Below are positions 46,075 to 53,609 of a stretch of 64,000 bases of DNA, piece after piece. Numbering within the stretch: the first letter of the stretch is position 1; each line of letters opens with the position of its first letter. Position numbers and translations under genes: made by a program. Location: contig LR991653.1 in the NCBI GenBank assembly GCA_905171695.1, positions 400,258-464,257 on the forward strand, read 5' to 3'. The stretch is from Candidatus Methanoperedentaceae archaeon GB37. Its GTDB lineage: Archaea > Halobacteriota > Methanosarcinia > Methanosarcinales > EX4572-44. The notes below the pieces were generated by a model that was not told the DNA's origin, searched no databases, and worked only from the letters and a program-made list of their open reading frames with translations.

Positions 46075-46524
46075 TCACACACTCATATCCTTAAGAGTAT
46101 CTTCAATTATCTCCTTAAACCTGCCTGCACTAAGATTAAGTTCTTCACCCTCTTCACGCCTCAGAAGAGCACCTCTCTCATACTCAGAGAGTGCCTTTGC
46201 AATCAGTGGAAGCCTCTCAACCTCAAGCTCGATCTGATGAAACCCAGGGCGTGCACCAGCACGGGTAGCCCTGCATCTTCGAGGATCGCCAGGCAGAAAA
46301 CCCCTCTCCTTCACAAAGACCCCGTATGGATCGAGGCTTCGAGCCTCCCGCAGAGCATCCTCAACATCATCTTTCTTACCAGAGACTTCAGCCCCAAAAC
46401 ACGTCTCTTTAACGATCAGATCTTTCTTCAACGAATATATTTTAGATAATAACTCGCCAGGCATGATACGCTTTGAAGAAAGGATTATAAGCTTCGTTAC
46501 AACACCATCAAGATCGGATTTCAT
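46075..46524 (-). CDS. Methanogenesis marker protein 6
   Basis: 149 residues from ATG 46524 (GCGAGGA upstream). The open frame extends further to 46797, but that part overlaps the oppositely oriented oxidoreductase. Recognisable by VKETCFGAEVSGKKDDVEDA and RGFLPGDPRRCRATRAGARP, then FHQIELE. First gene of the marker 6-5-15 operon. Function not established; restricted to organisms with methyl-coenzyme M reductase. Confidence 0.85.
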   Translation of the reverse strand: MKSDLDGVVTKLIILSSKRIMPGELLSKIYSLKKDLIVKETCFGAEVSGKKDDVEDALREARSLDPYGVFVKERGFLPGDPRRCRATRAGARPGFHQIELEVERLPLIAKALSEYERGALLRREEGEELNLSAGRFKEIIEDTLKDMSV

Positions 46525-46675
46525 ATTTATTCCTCGCACCGAGCCACATGCAGAATAGATCATCACACGATATATACCTAACGTGTTGAAAGCCCTTAGG
46601 TCATGGTAAGGTTTATCTCTCCTTGCGTCAGGTTTGAGTCTTCGTTTATAGACTCTTCTCGGGGTGGATCTCTCG

Positions 46676-47917
46676 GTGGACGTTGTGATCGGTGGTGGTG
46701 TTGGAGGGCTTCTTGCCGCTGCGAGGTTATCGGCTCTTGGGCGAAGGGTTCTTCTCTTTGAGAAGAGGCATTGGCTTGGTGGCAGGTTCACGAACATCGT
46801 TCAGGACGGCTTCACGCTCTCGACAGGTGCACTTCACATGCTTCCGCATGGGTCGCGAGGCCCCACTGCTGCGATGCTGGAGAAGCTTAAAATCCCGGTC
46901 GTTATCATCGACTCGGATCCTCATGCAACCATCTTTCTCGATGGGAGGATGTATACTGAGAGGGAGTTTCGGAGGTTGCTCTCGCTCAGGGCACGGTTCT
47001 CTCTCTTCTGGAAGTGGATCGGTCTGAGGCGAAGTGTTCCTGATATGAGTTATCGTGAGTTTATTGAGGGTGTTGGGAGTGATCTTCTCACATCGTTCAC
47101 CGATGCTTTCTCCCGCTTCACTTTCAGCGTATCTTCAGAAGATCTCCCCTTGTGGGAGGCGCTCATGGCAACGGCGTACACCAGGTTCTATGGCGGGCCT
47201 GGTATAGTCAAAGGTGGTTGTAAGAGTGTGATAGACGGGCTTTCGAGGTACATACAGGAACACAACGGTAGAATCTGCACAGACTCGCCTGTTGATGAGA
47301 TACTTCTTACAAGCGAGGGGTCTGTTGAGGGCGTCTCTGTCAATGGAGAAGTTATCAGATGCAGTGCATTGATCTCGGATATTGGACCAAGGGAGACGCT
47401 CGCTCTAATAGCGGATCGAAGCCTCTCTCCCGTACGCGAGTTTGAGGAGAGTGTGAAAGGTATTCGCCCTGTCTTCGGCATCAAGATCTCTTTCTCTTCG
47501 GATAGGTCTCTTATCGGACATTCTGGCGTGATGTTCACGCCTGAGTGCAGGCGGGTGGGTGGTGTTGTGGAGGTAACGGCTGCCGATCCCTCGCTTGCAC
47601 CCGCCGGTATGCATCTCTATATGAGCCATCAGCATCTTCCTCGTGGCGACCTGACGCCACATGGTGTGAGGCAGGAGATCGATCTTGGGCTCGAAGATCT
47701 TGGGATGGTCTTTCAGAGTTTCACTGAGGATGATGTGCTCTTGGTTCAGACGTATATCGACGAGCCTGTGAACAGGGCTTTGCAGGGATCTGATCTTGAT
47801 CCGATCACTCCTATCAAGGGGTTGTATCTGGCAGGTGATGGTGTTAAGGACGGTATTGAGGTTGAAGGAATTGCAAGGTCTGTTGAGACCGTTATCGAAT
47901 CGATCGTCTCAGGATGA
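46676..47917 (+). CDS. FAD-dependent phytoene-desaturase-like oxidoreductase
   Basis: About 413 residues from GTG 46676; a GTG at 46664 lies before the start expected from the TATA box at 46644-46651 and lacks a ribosome-binding site. The N-terminal dinucleotide fold is VDVVIGGGVGGLLAAARLSA and the C-terminal FAD motif KGLYLAGDGVKDGIEVEGIA. Related enzymes desaturate carotenoids or reduce polyprenyl lipids; the substrate here is open. Divergent from the marker operon, convergent with priL. Confidence 0.82.
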   Translation: MDVVIGGGVGGLLAAARLSALGRRVLLFEKRHWLGGRFTNIVQDGFTLSTGALHMLPHGSRGPTAAMLEKLKIPVVIIDSDPHATIFLDGRMYTEREFRRLLSLRARFSLFWKWIGLRRSVPDMSYREFIEGVGSDLLTSFTDAFSRFTFSVSSEDLPLWEALMATAYTRFYGGPGIVKGGCKSVIDGLSRYIQEHNGRICTDSPVDEILLTSEGSVEGVSVNGEVIRCSALISDIGPRETLALIADRSLSPVREFEESVKGIRPVFGIKISFSSDRSLIGHSGVMFTPECRRVGGVVEVTAADPSLAPAGMHLYMSHQHLPRGDLTPHGVRQEIDLGLEDLGMVFQSFTEDDVLLVQTYIDEPVNRALQGSDLDPITPIKGLYLAGDGVKDGIEVEGIARSVETVIESIVSG

Positions 47918-48952
47918 TTGTTTTCTCTCTTTTTCAAGCCACATTTTTCTTCGATAGTAATTTAATGGGTGTGATATCCTCTCGCATAAGCGGTTTTTAC
48001 CCTTGCAGTTTCCGAATGTCTCCATCGTGGCACACGATGGTGGCGTGTATCTCTTTCCAGCACTCCCTCTGATGTGTTCGATCTGATATCGTGTCTTTTC
48101 AGGATCGAAATCGGGTGATGATCCAAATATCTCGATGATCGTGTCGGTCTTCATTCCGATTGCAAGCAGGAATGATGTGAGTGCAAATCTCGTGGAGTGC
48201 GAGATGTTCACCCCGGTTTGAACGCTTTTTATGGCGTGCGTGATGCACGGCGGGAAGCATTCCATCGAAATCTCCCCAAATTCGACGTCCTCTCCCCATC
48301 TACCCTCTTTTGAGAGCGCTTCTCTTATCTCTTCTATGTATGGCTGAAGGTCTCTGCACATCTCTTCTGATACTGAGACTGGCATATTCTCCATCACACG
48401 TTCTCTTATTCTCTCTTCGAGCAGGCGGATAAGTTCGTCTCGCTCTATGCTTACGTATCCCCTGCGGAGGTCTCTGTTTGTGAGTTTCCACCTTCGCTCC
48501 TTCATTCTATGTGCTATCTTCACGTACTCAGTGTAGTGAAGTGTGAAACCCGTTCTCTCTGGCTTTGGGTGTATCTTCATGCTCTCTGTGATGAGCATCA
48601 AGAGTGGCTCGCTCTCTCTTCTCAGGTTCTCTCTCGCTGCCTTTGACTCGCCCACTGCATAGCGGTGGATCAACCTCTGGTCGTTAAGACATGAGAGCAG
48701 TATTCTTGTTACGGGGTAGGAGAGTAGCCTGATATCGGACTCTGTTCGGTCTTCAACATACTCTCGTTTCAAGACTCCGCGTATTGCATCCTTTATGGTC
48801 TTAACTGAGTAGGGTATTATGTCGTCAAAGACGGGTGAGGTTGAGAGTTCTTTGAGATCGATCTCAAGACTCTCTACATATGCGACGGCTTGAGGTAAGA
48901 AAGGGTATAATGCAAGTCTGTTTGGTGTTATTATGGCTTCTGAGCTCTCCAT
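47909..48952 (-). CDS. priL: DNA primase large subunit
   Basis: 347 residues. PriL binds the small subunit and carries a C-terminal [4Fe-4S] domain. Its ligands are visible as CFPPCITHAI, PPSCATME, FGNCKGKN and RLCERISHPLNYY. The C-terminus overlaps the end of the convergent oxidoreductase by nine bases. It is the last gene of an operon after pcn. priS is not in the window. Confidence 0.92.
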   Translation of the reverse strand: MESSEAIITPNRLALYPFLPQAVAYVESLEIDLKELSTSPVFDDIIPYSVKTIKDAIRGVLKREYVEDRTESDIRLLSYPVTRILLSCLNDQRLIHRYAVGESKAARENLRRESEPLLMLITESMKIHPKPERTGFTLHYTEYVKIAHRMKERRWKLTNRDLRRGYVSIERDELIRLLEERIRERVMENMPVSVSEEMCRDLQPYIEEIREALSKEGRWGEDVEFGEISMECFPPCITHAIKSVQTGVNISHSTRFALTSFLLAIGMKTDTIIEIFGSSPDFDPEKTRYQIEHIRGSAGKRYTPPSCATMETFGNCKGKNRLCERISHPLNYYRRKMWLEKERKQSS

Positions 48953-48978
48953 CTCACCTTTCTATACCGATCATCTTC

Positions 48979-49722
48979 TCACTCGGACTCTACCACGCGT
49001 GGTGCGAGGAGATATGTGACATCGCCAGATCCTTCAGCTATCTTGAAGTTCATCTTCACAGGATAGTCTTTGCCAAGATCGATTCGAACCTCGTTTGCCT
49101 TTCCAAGTGCTTTACCCATGTCCTGGAGGTATTCGAGTTTGAATAGGCTCTTTGCTTCGTCAGAAGACTCAAGTTCGATAAGCTCGTCCTCTCCGACCTT
49201 GATCCGAATATTGTCCATGTCACCCTCTGCCTCCAGTATGAAGGTGCCATTCACAACCTGCATCCACATATACTCATCGACCTTGACTGCTGCTTTTATC
49301 GCCCGCACAAGAACACTTCCTGGGAGGGTGATGTGTGCAGGGAGTTCGAACTGTGGTATCTTCGGCTCTCTTCTGATCGTCGTCGGGTCAAGGAGTGACG
49401 TGGTGTAAACAAGCCCGCCGATCGATATCAAGAGCTTATGAGCCGTCTCATCGAGTTGCAATATAACGGTCTCCTCTCGCCCAGCCATTCCAAGAATATC
49501 CATCAGCCTCTCAAGATCAAGACCGATCTCGCCCTCACTCGCCTCGTACTTGTTGAAGGCGTCCTGGTAGAGGTCAAGGGTCACCATGGCAACGTTTGCA
49601 GGATCTACCGCTCGGATACTGAGTTTTGTTGGTGAAAATCTGAGCTTGCACTCGTCCACCAGGACCGCAACCGTTTCAAACGCTTCCTTCAACTTCTCTG
49701 AACTTATCTCTGCACTGAACAT
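48979..49722 (-). CDS. pcn: DNA polymerase sliding clamp PCNA
   Basis: 247 residues from ATG 49722, preceded by GGGAGG; the longer frame to 49767 overlaps the upstream gene. Conserved segments are FSAEISSEKLKEAFETVAVL, IRAVDPANVAMVTLDL, LDLERLMDILGMAG and VTYLLAPRV at the C terminus, the last near the binding groove for PIP-box partners. NucS and other repair enzymes in the window are expected partners. Confidence 0.96.
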   Translation of the reverse strand: MFSAEISSEKLKEAFETVAVLVDECKLRFSPTKLSIRAVDPANVAMVTLDLYQDAFNKYEASEGEIGLDLERLMDILGMAGREETVILQLDETAHKLLISIGGLVYTTSLLDPTTIRREPKIPQFELPAHITLPGSVLVRAIKAAVKVDEYMWMQVVNGTFILEAEGDMDNIRIKVGEDELIELESSDEAKSLFKLEYLQDMGKALGKANEVRIDLGKDYPVKMNFKIAEGSGDVTYLLAPRVVESE

Positions 49723-49736
49723 GGAGAGCTCCCTCC

Positions 49737-50207
49737 CTATGCATCCCTCTGTATCTTTATCCTGCATCCTCTCTCTGTGAACTCTGCTTCCAAGCCAAAT
49801 CCAAGGTTCTCAGCAACCTTCTTAAAGTAACCATCGATGCAACCACTGCAGTATTCGTTCCTTGTGATCGGCATACCCCTTGATCGAAGATCCATTGCAC
49901 TTTCGAGGTTGGCACATCTCGCAGTTGTGAGCACTGCCTCGTAAGCATCCCCTTCCACGCTGACACCCTCACTCCCGAATACATTCTTGTTCACAACCGC
50001 ATAATTCATCGCAAACTTCACCGGGCTATCCACACCCCGAGCCTTCATATCAGAAGCACACCCAGAAGCCACCTCGCTATTCAACTCTTCAAGCGCATCG
50101 GGCCCAAGCTTTCGCATAATAAAACCAGTAATACCATGCATCATCCCGGTCCACATCTCTCGACATATCTGCTGTCTCTCGCTCGCTGAGAGGATCGGTA
50201 TCTCCAT
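49737..50207 (-). CDS. Uncharacterised cysteine-rich protein heading the pcn-priL operon
   Basis: 156 residues. Helical N-terminal half (REMWTGMMHGITGFIMRKLG) and a C-terminal half with conserved-looking cysteines (TTARCANLESAM, ITRNEYCSGCIDGYFKKVAE, RGCRIKIQRD). The layout is a little like L-2-amino-thiazoline-4-carboxylate hydrolase-type proteins, but I cannot confirm this. GTAGGTGG precedes the ATG, and a TATA box lies at 50232-50245. pcn starts 14 bases after its stop, so it is cotranscribed with replication genes. Confidence 0.65.
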   Translation of the reverse strand: MEIPILSASERQQICREMWTGMMHGITGFIMRKLGPDALEELNSEVASGCASDMKARGVDSPVKFAMNYAVVNKNVFGSEGVSVEGDAYEAVLTTARCANLESAMDLRSRGMPITRNEYCSGCIDGYFKKVAENLGFGLEAEFTERGCRIKIQRDA

Positions 50208-50231
50208 CGTAAGCCACCTACTTTCACATAT

Positions 50232-50245
50232 TATTTAAACCTAAT
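50232..50245 (-). promoter_or_regulatory. TATA box of the pcn-priL operon
   Basis: Minus-strand GTTTAAATAATATG about 25-38 bases before the ATG at 50207. Confidence 0.5.
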
Positions 50246-50272
50246 AAGACTTTTGCTCTACTGCTTCTCGAT

Positions 50273-51097
50273 CTATGGAATCTCTCCTCTGAAGACCATC
50301 TTTGGGCATGTCTTCATGTATGCGTTCCCCTGACCATCAAATCTTACGCGCACATCCCCACCTCTCGTGTGCACTCTGACCTCGTTACTCGTCTTTTTGA
50401 GTATGTGTGCAATTGCTGCGCTTGCAACCGAGCCTGTTCCGCAGCTCAGTGTTTCATCCTCTACTCCACGCTCATAGGTGCGGATGCTGATCTCGTGCGG
50501 TGTGTGAACCCTAACAAAGTTGACGTTGGCACCCATTGGAAATACAGGGTCGTAGCGGATCCTGGGTGAGAGTTCGGTTACAGGTGCCTCTTCGAGCCTC
50601 TCGGTGAATATTACTGCGTGCGGGACGCCTGTGTTAACAGCCGATACGTTGCATCCGTGAAGCCTCTGGTTTAAGAACCTGCCATTGCCCGCGGCAGGTA
50701 TCTCTCCTCTATCATACCGCGGCCTTCCCATATTCACCTCTACGAAGAGCTCTTCGTCTTCCATCTCCGTCTTGAGACTGAGTACTCCTGCCCGTGTCTT
50801 GATCGTTGCTCTGCCGATCGGCACGTATCCTCTCTCGACCGCGTATTTGGCAAGGCAGCTGATCCCGTTCCCGCACATCTCAGCCTCTGAACGGTCGGGC
50901 TGGAAGAGGCGCATCTCAAGGTCTGCCACATCGTCTTTCCCCAGGAAGAGTACTCCGTCTCCTCCAACACCGAATCGGCGGTCGCAGTATCTAGCTGCAA
51001 AATCGCCTTTACGCTCCTCTGGCACCACGACCTCGTGATACTCATCGATCAAGATGAAGTCATTCCCATTTGACTGGAGCTTGGTAAACCCGATCAC
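50273..51097 (-). CDS. dapF: Diaminopimelate epimerase
   Basis: 274 residues. Interconverts LL- and meso-diaminopimelate in lysine synthesis. The two catalytic cysteines are in EAEMCGNGISCLAKYA near residue 75 and ETLSCGTGSVASAA near residue 219; QSNGNDFILIDEY and RRFGVGGDGVLFL are conserved. It follows the DUF128 gene by 25 bases, in the same operon. Confidence 0.95.
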   Translation of the reverse strand: MIGFTKLQSNGNDFILIDEYHEVVVPEERKGDFAARYCDRRFGVGGDGVLFLGKDDVADLEMRLFQPDRSEAEMCGNGISCLAKYAVERGYVPIGRATIKTRAGVLSLKTEMEDEELFVEVNMGRPRYDRGEIPAAGNGRFLNQRLHGCNVSAVNTGVPHAVIFTERLEEAPVTELSPRIRYDPVFPMGANVNFVRVHTPHEISIRTYERGVEDETLSCGTGSVASAAIAHILKKTSNEVRVHTRGGDVRVRFDGQGNAYMKTCPKMVFRGEIP

Positions 51098-51122
51098 CCA
51101 AAAACACCCTCCAATTTTATAT

Positions 51123-51857
51123 TCAAATTTTGTCGATATGCTTCATCTCTTCTATATCTATCAGCATGGACATAGCATCCGTCTTCAAGTTGTATCCTTC
51201 TTCCATTGCCGCTGCAACCATGTTTGACCCACCGAGGACCACGATTCCAATATGATCCCGCGCCGTCTCCACACCCAATACCTCGCTATTCGGTTCTCCG
51301 AATGCAAGGACGCCGCTGAAGCCAGCCGATTCAAGATCAGCAATCCTCTCTTCAACCATACCCCTCGCTATCATCGGAACCTCGCGCATGTTTGCAAGGA
51401 TTGCACCCGAGCCCGTCTTCATCATCCTTGTGACCGACGTGAGCTCCTGCGAGATCAGGACTTCAAGCGGATCAATAGTAGTTCCTTCATAAAGAAGCAT
51501 ATCAGTGAAGCGAACAGGACGTCTCTCCAAAACCTCCACCACACCGCCAAAACGAAGGTTCACAGGTATCCCTGACTTCAGCAAGACGCCATCAATGGTA
51601 ATACTGCAGACAGTACATATACAGACCTCATCATTACCAAACCCAAGCTTCACACCCTCAATCAACGTGCCAAAGTGGCTCGGCGATAGACCAGCCGCAA
51701 TAGCACGCCTGAAGACCTCAAGCACACCATCAACGTCATCTCTGTGAACAACTGTCAGGTTGGCAATAACCTTCCCCTGGCGACGTTCAGGGTCAAAGTC
51801 AACGCCATAGATCAATTCATCGATTCGTGAGAGTATGAACTGCAACTCCTCTTCCAC
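51123..51857 (-). CDS. Single DUF128 (NrpR regulatory domain) protein
   Basis: 244 residues forming one DUF128 domain, the 2-oxoglutarate-sensing module of the nitrogen repressor NrpR (GKVIANLTVVHRDDVDGVLE, GSGAILANMREVPMIAR, GIVVLGGSNMVAAAMEEGYN). NrpR normally has a winged helix followed by two such domains; here there is no DNA-binding part. It may modulate a separate NrpR, or sense metabolites for other partners. Start is GTG, directly behind a 13-base tandem repeat. dapF follows. Confidence 0.82.
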   Translation of the reverse strand: MEEELQFILSRIDELIYGVDFDPERRQGKVIANLTVVHRDDVDGVLEVFRRAIAAGLSPSHFGTLIEGVKLGFGNDEVCICTVCSITIDGVLLKSGIPVNLRFGGVVEVLERRPVRFTDMLLYEGTTIDPLEVLISQELTSVTRMMKTGSGAILANMREVPMIARGMVEERIADLESAGFSGVLAFGEPNSEVLGVETARDHIGIVVLGGSNMVAAAMEEGYNLKTDAMSMLIDIEEMKHIDKI

Positions 51858-51883
51858 CTATATACACAACCTATATACACAAC
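51858..51883. repeat. Perfect 13-base tandem repeat before the DUF128 gene
   Basis: CCTATATACACAA twice in a row, directly against the GTG start of the DUF128 gene. On the minus strand each unit contains a TATA-like GTATATAGG. It could be a doubled promoter element or operator, although it is too close to the start codon for a normal TATA box. The remaining bases to pyrF show nothing else. Confidence 0.6.
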
Positions 51884-52045
51884 CACGGGAGAGACGCTCT
51901 TCTATAGAAGAGATAGTTCGACCATAATATAATAACTTCTCTCTACGAAGGGGATCATTCACTCTATAAGATCCTCAAAACCCTTAAATCATATCGACTC
52001 GGTTGTAGAGGTGATGGTATCCTCTCCATCTTTGGTGGCGTGGTC

Positions 52046-52735
52046 ATGAAGAAGGATACGCGGCTCATCCTCGCTCTCGATCTCACCGAGCACGATCGGG
52101 CAGTAGAGATAGCGAAAGATGTGGTAGAGTTTGTTGATGCTATTAAGGTGGGATATCCGCTGGTCCTCGCCTCTGGGCTTAGAGTGGTGAGCGAGCTTTC
52201 CAGATTCTCACCTGTTATTGCTGACTTCAAGGTTGCAGATATACCAAGTGTCAACGAGGTGATCTGTGAAGAGGCTTTTAAAGCCGGGGCAGAGGCCATA
52301 ATAGTACACGGGTTTACAGGAGAGGATAGTATCACTGCGTGCGTTAGGGTTGCCAAGACGCATGGCTGTGGTGTATTTGTCGTTGCCGAGATGAGCCACC
52401 CGGGAGGATTCAGATTTTATCGATCCAGAGCCGAAGAGATCGCGCGCCTTGCACGAGAGTCTGGTGCATGCGGAATCGTTGCCCCTGCCACACACCCCAA
52501 GCGAATACAAGAATTGAAAGCATCATCAGGAGGACTTACCGTAATCTCGCCAGGCATTGGCGCTCAAGGAGGCAACCCCTCCCAAGCGATCCATGCCGGT
52601 GCCGACTACATCATAGTGGGACGTAGCATATATGAGAGCAAGACTCCACGAACCACTGCAATGAATATTAGAGACGAGATCAAATATTGCTCTGCGTCAA
52701 TGATGAAAAAAGATCATCTGAATCATCAGAGATGA
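52046..52735 (+). CDS. pyrF: Orotidine 5'-phosphate decarboxylase
   Basis: 229 residues from ATG 52046. The catalytic Lys/Asp array is in VIADFKVADIPSVNEV near residue 58; other blocks are LILALDLTEHDRAVEIAKDV, VAEMSHPGG, GIVAPATHPKRI and VISPGIGAQGG, with GADYIIVGRSIY binding phosphate. Makes UMP. It stands alone and its C-terminal tail (MMKKDHLNHQR) is slightly longer than usual. Confidence 0.95.
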   Translation: MKKDTRLILALDLTEHDRAVEIAKDVVEFVDAIKVGYPLVLASGLRVVSELSRFSPVIADFKVADIPSVNEVICEEAFKAGAEAIIVHGFTGEDSITACVRVAKTHGCGVFVVAEMSHPGGFRFYRSRAEEIARLARESGACGIVAPATHPKRIQELKASSGGLTVISPGIGAQGGNPSQAIHAGADYIIVGRSIYESKTPRTTAMNIRDEIKYCSASMMKKDHLNHQR

Positions 52736-52810
52736 TGAACCCTATGAGTTCTGAGGTGCAGAGATCACTATAAAGAAGCACGTGAAGGAGTTACTCTACA
52801 AAGTAAGCAA

Positions 52811-52861
52811 GCATCGTGAAAAGGCATCGTGAAAAGTGTGCTTTCTACATAAAGTAGAAAG
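52811..52861. repeat. 13-base tandem repeat followed by a perfect hairpin
   Basis: GCATCGTGAAAAG occurs twice in a row (52811-52836), then CTTTCTAC-ATAAA-GTAGAAAG forms a perfect 8-bp stem (52841-52861). It lies about 80-125 bases after pyrF in a 260-base gap that has no gene. It could be an RNA 3' structure or a remnant of a mobile end. No long U tract follows. Confidence 0.5.
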
Positions 52862-52995
52862 GCAGAGCAAGGAAGCCGCTGATTGTGAAGACCGCTTCAA
52901 AATCTTTTTAGCAGCTGGCGTTTAAGTCGCGGGCTGCACCTATGAAGATGTTATCAATATAAGGTTATAGACAGTAGTGCATCCAATCTTTCAAT

Positions 52996-53257
52996 TTACC
53001 ATCCTTCATAAACCCTGCTTCGCTTGTCAATCTTGACTATGACTATTCTTTTTCTATCATTGTCCACTTCATATATGACTCGATATTTACCGATCCGTAT
53101 CCGATAAACATTGGTCTCCCCACGGATTTTCTTGTAGGGACAAGCGAAAGGATTCCCTTTTAGTTTTATCAGGGTTTCTTTCAGCTTTTCCTTATGAAGA
53201 TCTCTGGAGTGACTTAACAAAATCTGAAGCTTTTATAGTAAAGACTATCTCGTACAT
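52996..53257 (-). pseudogene. RelE-family toxin gene with a frameshift
   Basis: ATG 53257 reads MYEIVFTIKASDFVKSL, the normal start of RelE-type toxins, then meets TAA after QRSS. The rest of the protein continues in another frame as RDLHKEKLKETLIKLKGNPF, then NVYRIRIGKYRVIYEVD and VIVKIDKRSRVYEGW, the usual RelE C terminus. One base gained or two lost near 53190 explains it. The start lies three bases after the antitoxin stop. The toxin should be inactive unless recoded. Confidence 0.8.
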
Positions 53258-53260
53258 TGC

Positions 53261-53452
53261 TCAGGCGCCAAAAATTTCATCAAATTCTACATAATCTCCC
53301 CGCTCCACTTCTCTATCTCTACGAAGAAGTTCCACCTCTCTTCTTTCATCCTCTCCCAACTCATCAAACCCCATAAAGTTATCCATCTTGGCTTTTATTT
53401 CCAGCAGCAGCTCCTCGATGTGATCCATCTTCTTTAATAGCGCCTGAGACAT
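53261..53452 (-). CDS. Antitoxin of the RelE-like pair
   Basis: 63 residues, N-terminal amphipathic helices (LLKKMDHIEELLLEIKAKMD) and an acidic C-terminal tail (EVERGDYVEFDEIFG), the design of small antitoxins that wrap a RelE toxin. No clear DNA-binding fold. It is intact whereas its toxin is frameshifted. Confidence 0.65.
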   Translation of the reverse strand: MSQALLKKMDHIEELLLEIKAKMDNFMGFDELGEDERREVELLRRDREVERGDYVEFDEIFGA

Positions 53453-53609
53453 CTGACATCACCTATATAAAATACGCCATCTGCATATTTAAACTTTGGT
53501 TAAGGGTAGGCGTTTCACAAAGAAAACATAATTATCTTGATAAAATAATTAAATATTAAAAAACAAGAGCAGAGGGAAAAATTAATCCCTCTTTATAGTT
53601 TTTACAATC

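Noticed and set aside
46525..46797. N-terminal extension of marker protein 6 to 240 residues
   Set aside because: It overlaps the divergent oxidoreductase gene and its promoter, and has low-complexity Pro/Arg/Thr sequence; the ATG at 46524 has a ribosome-binding site.
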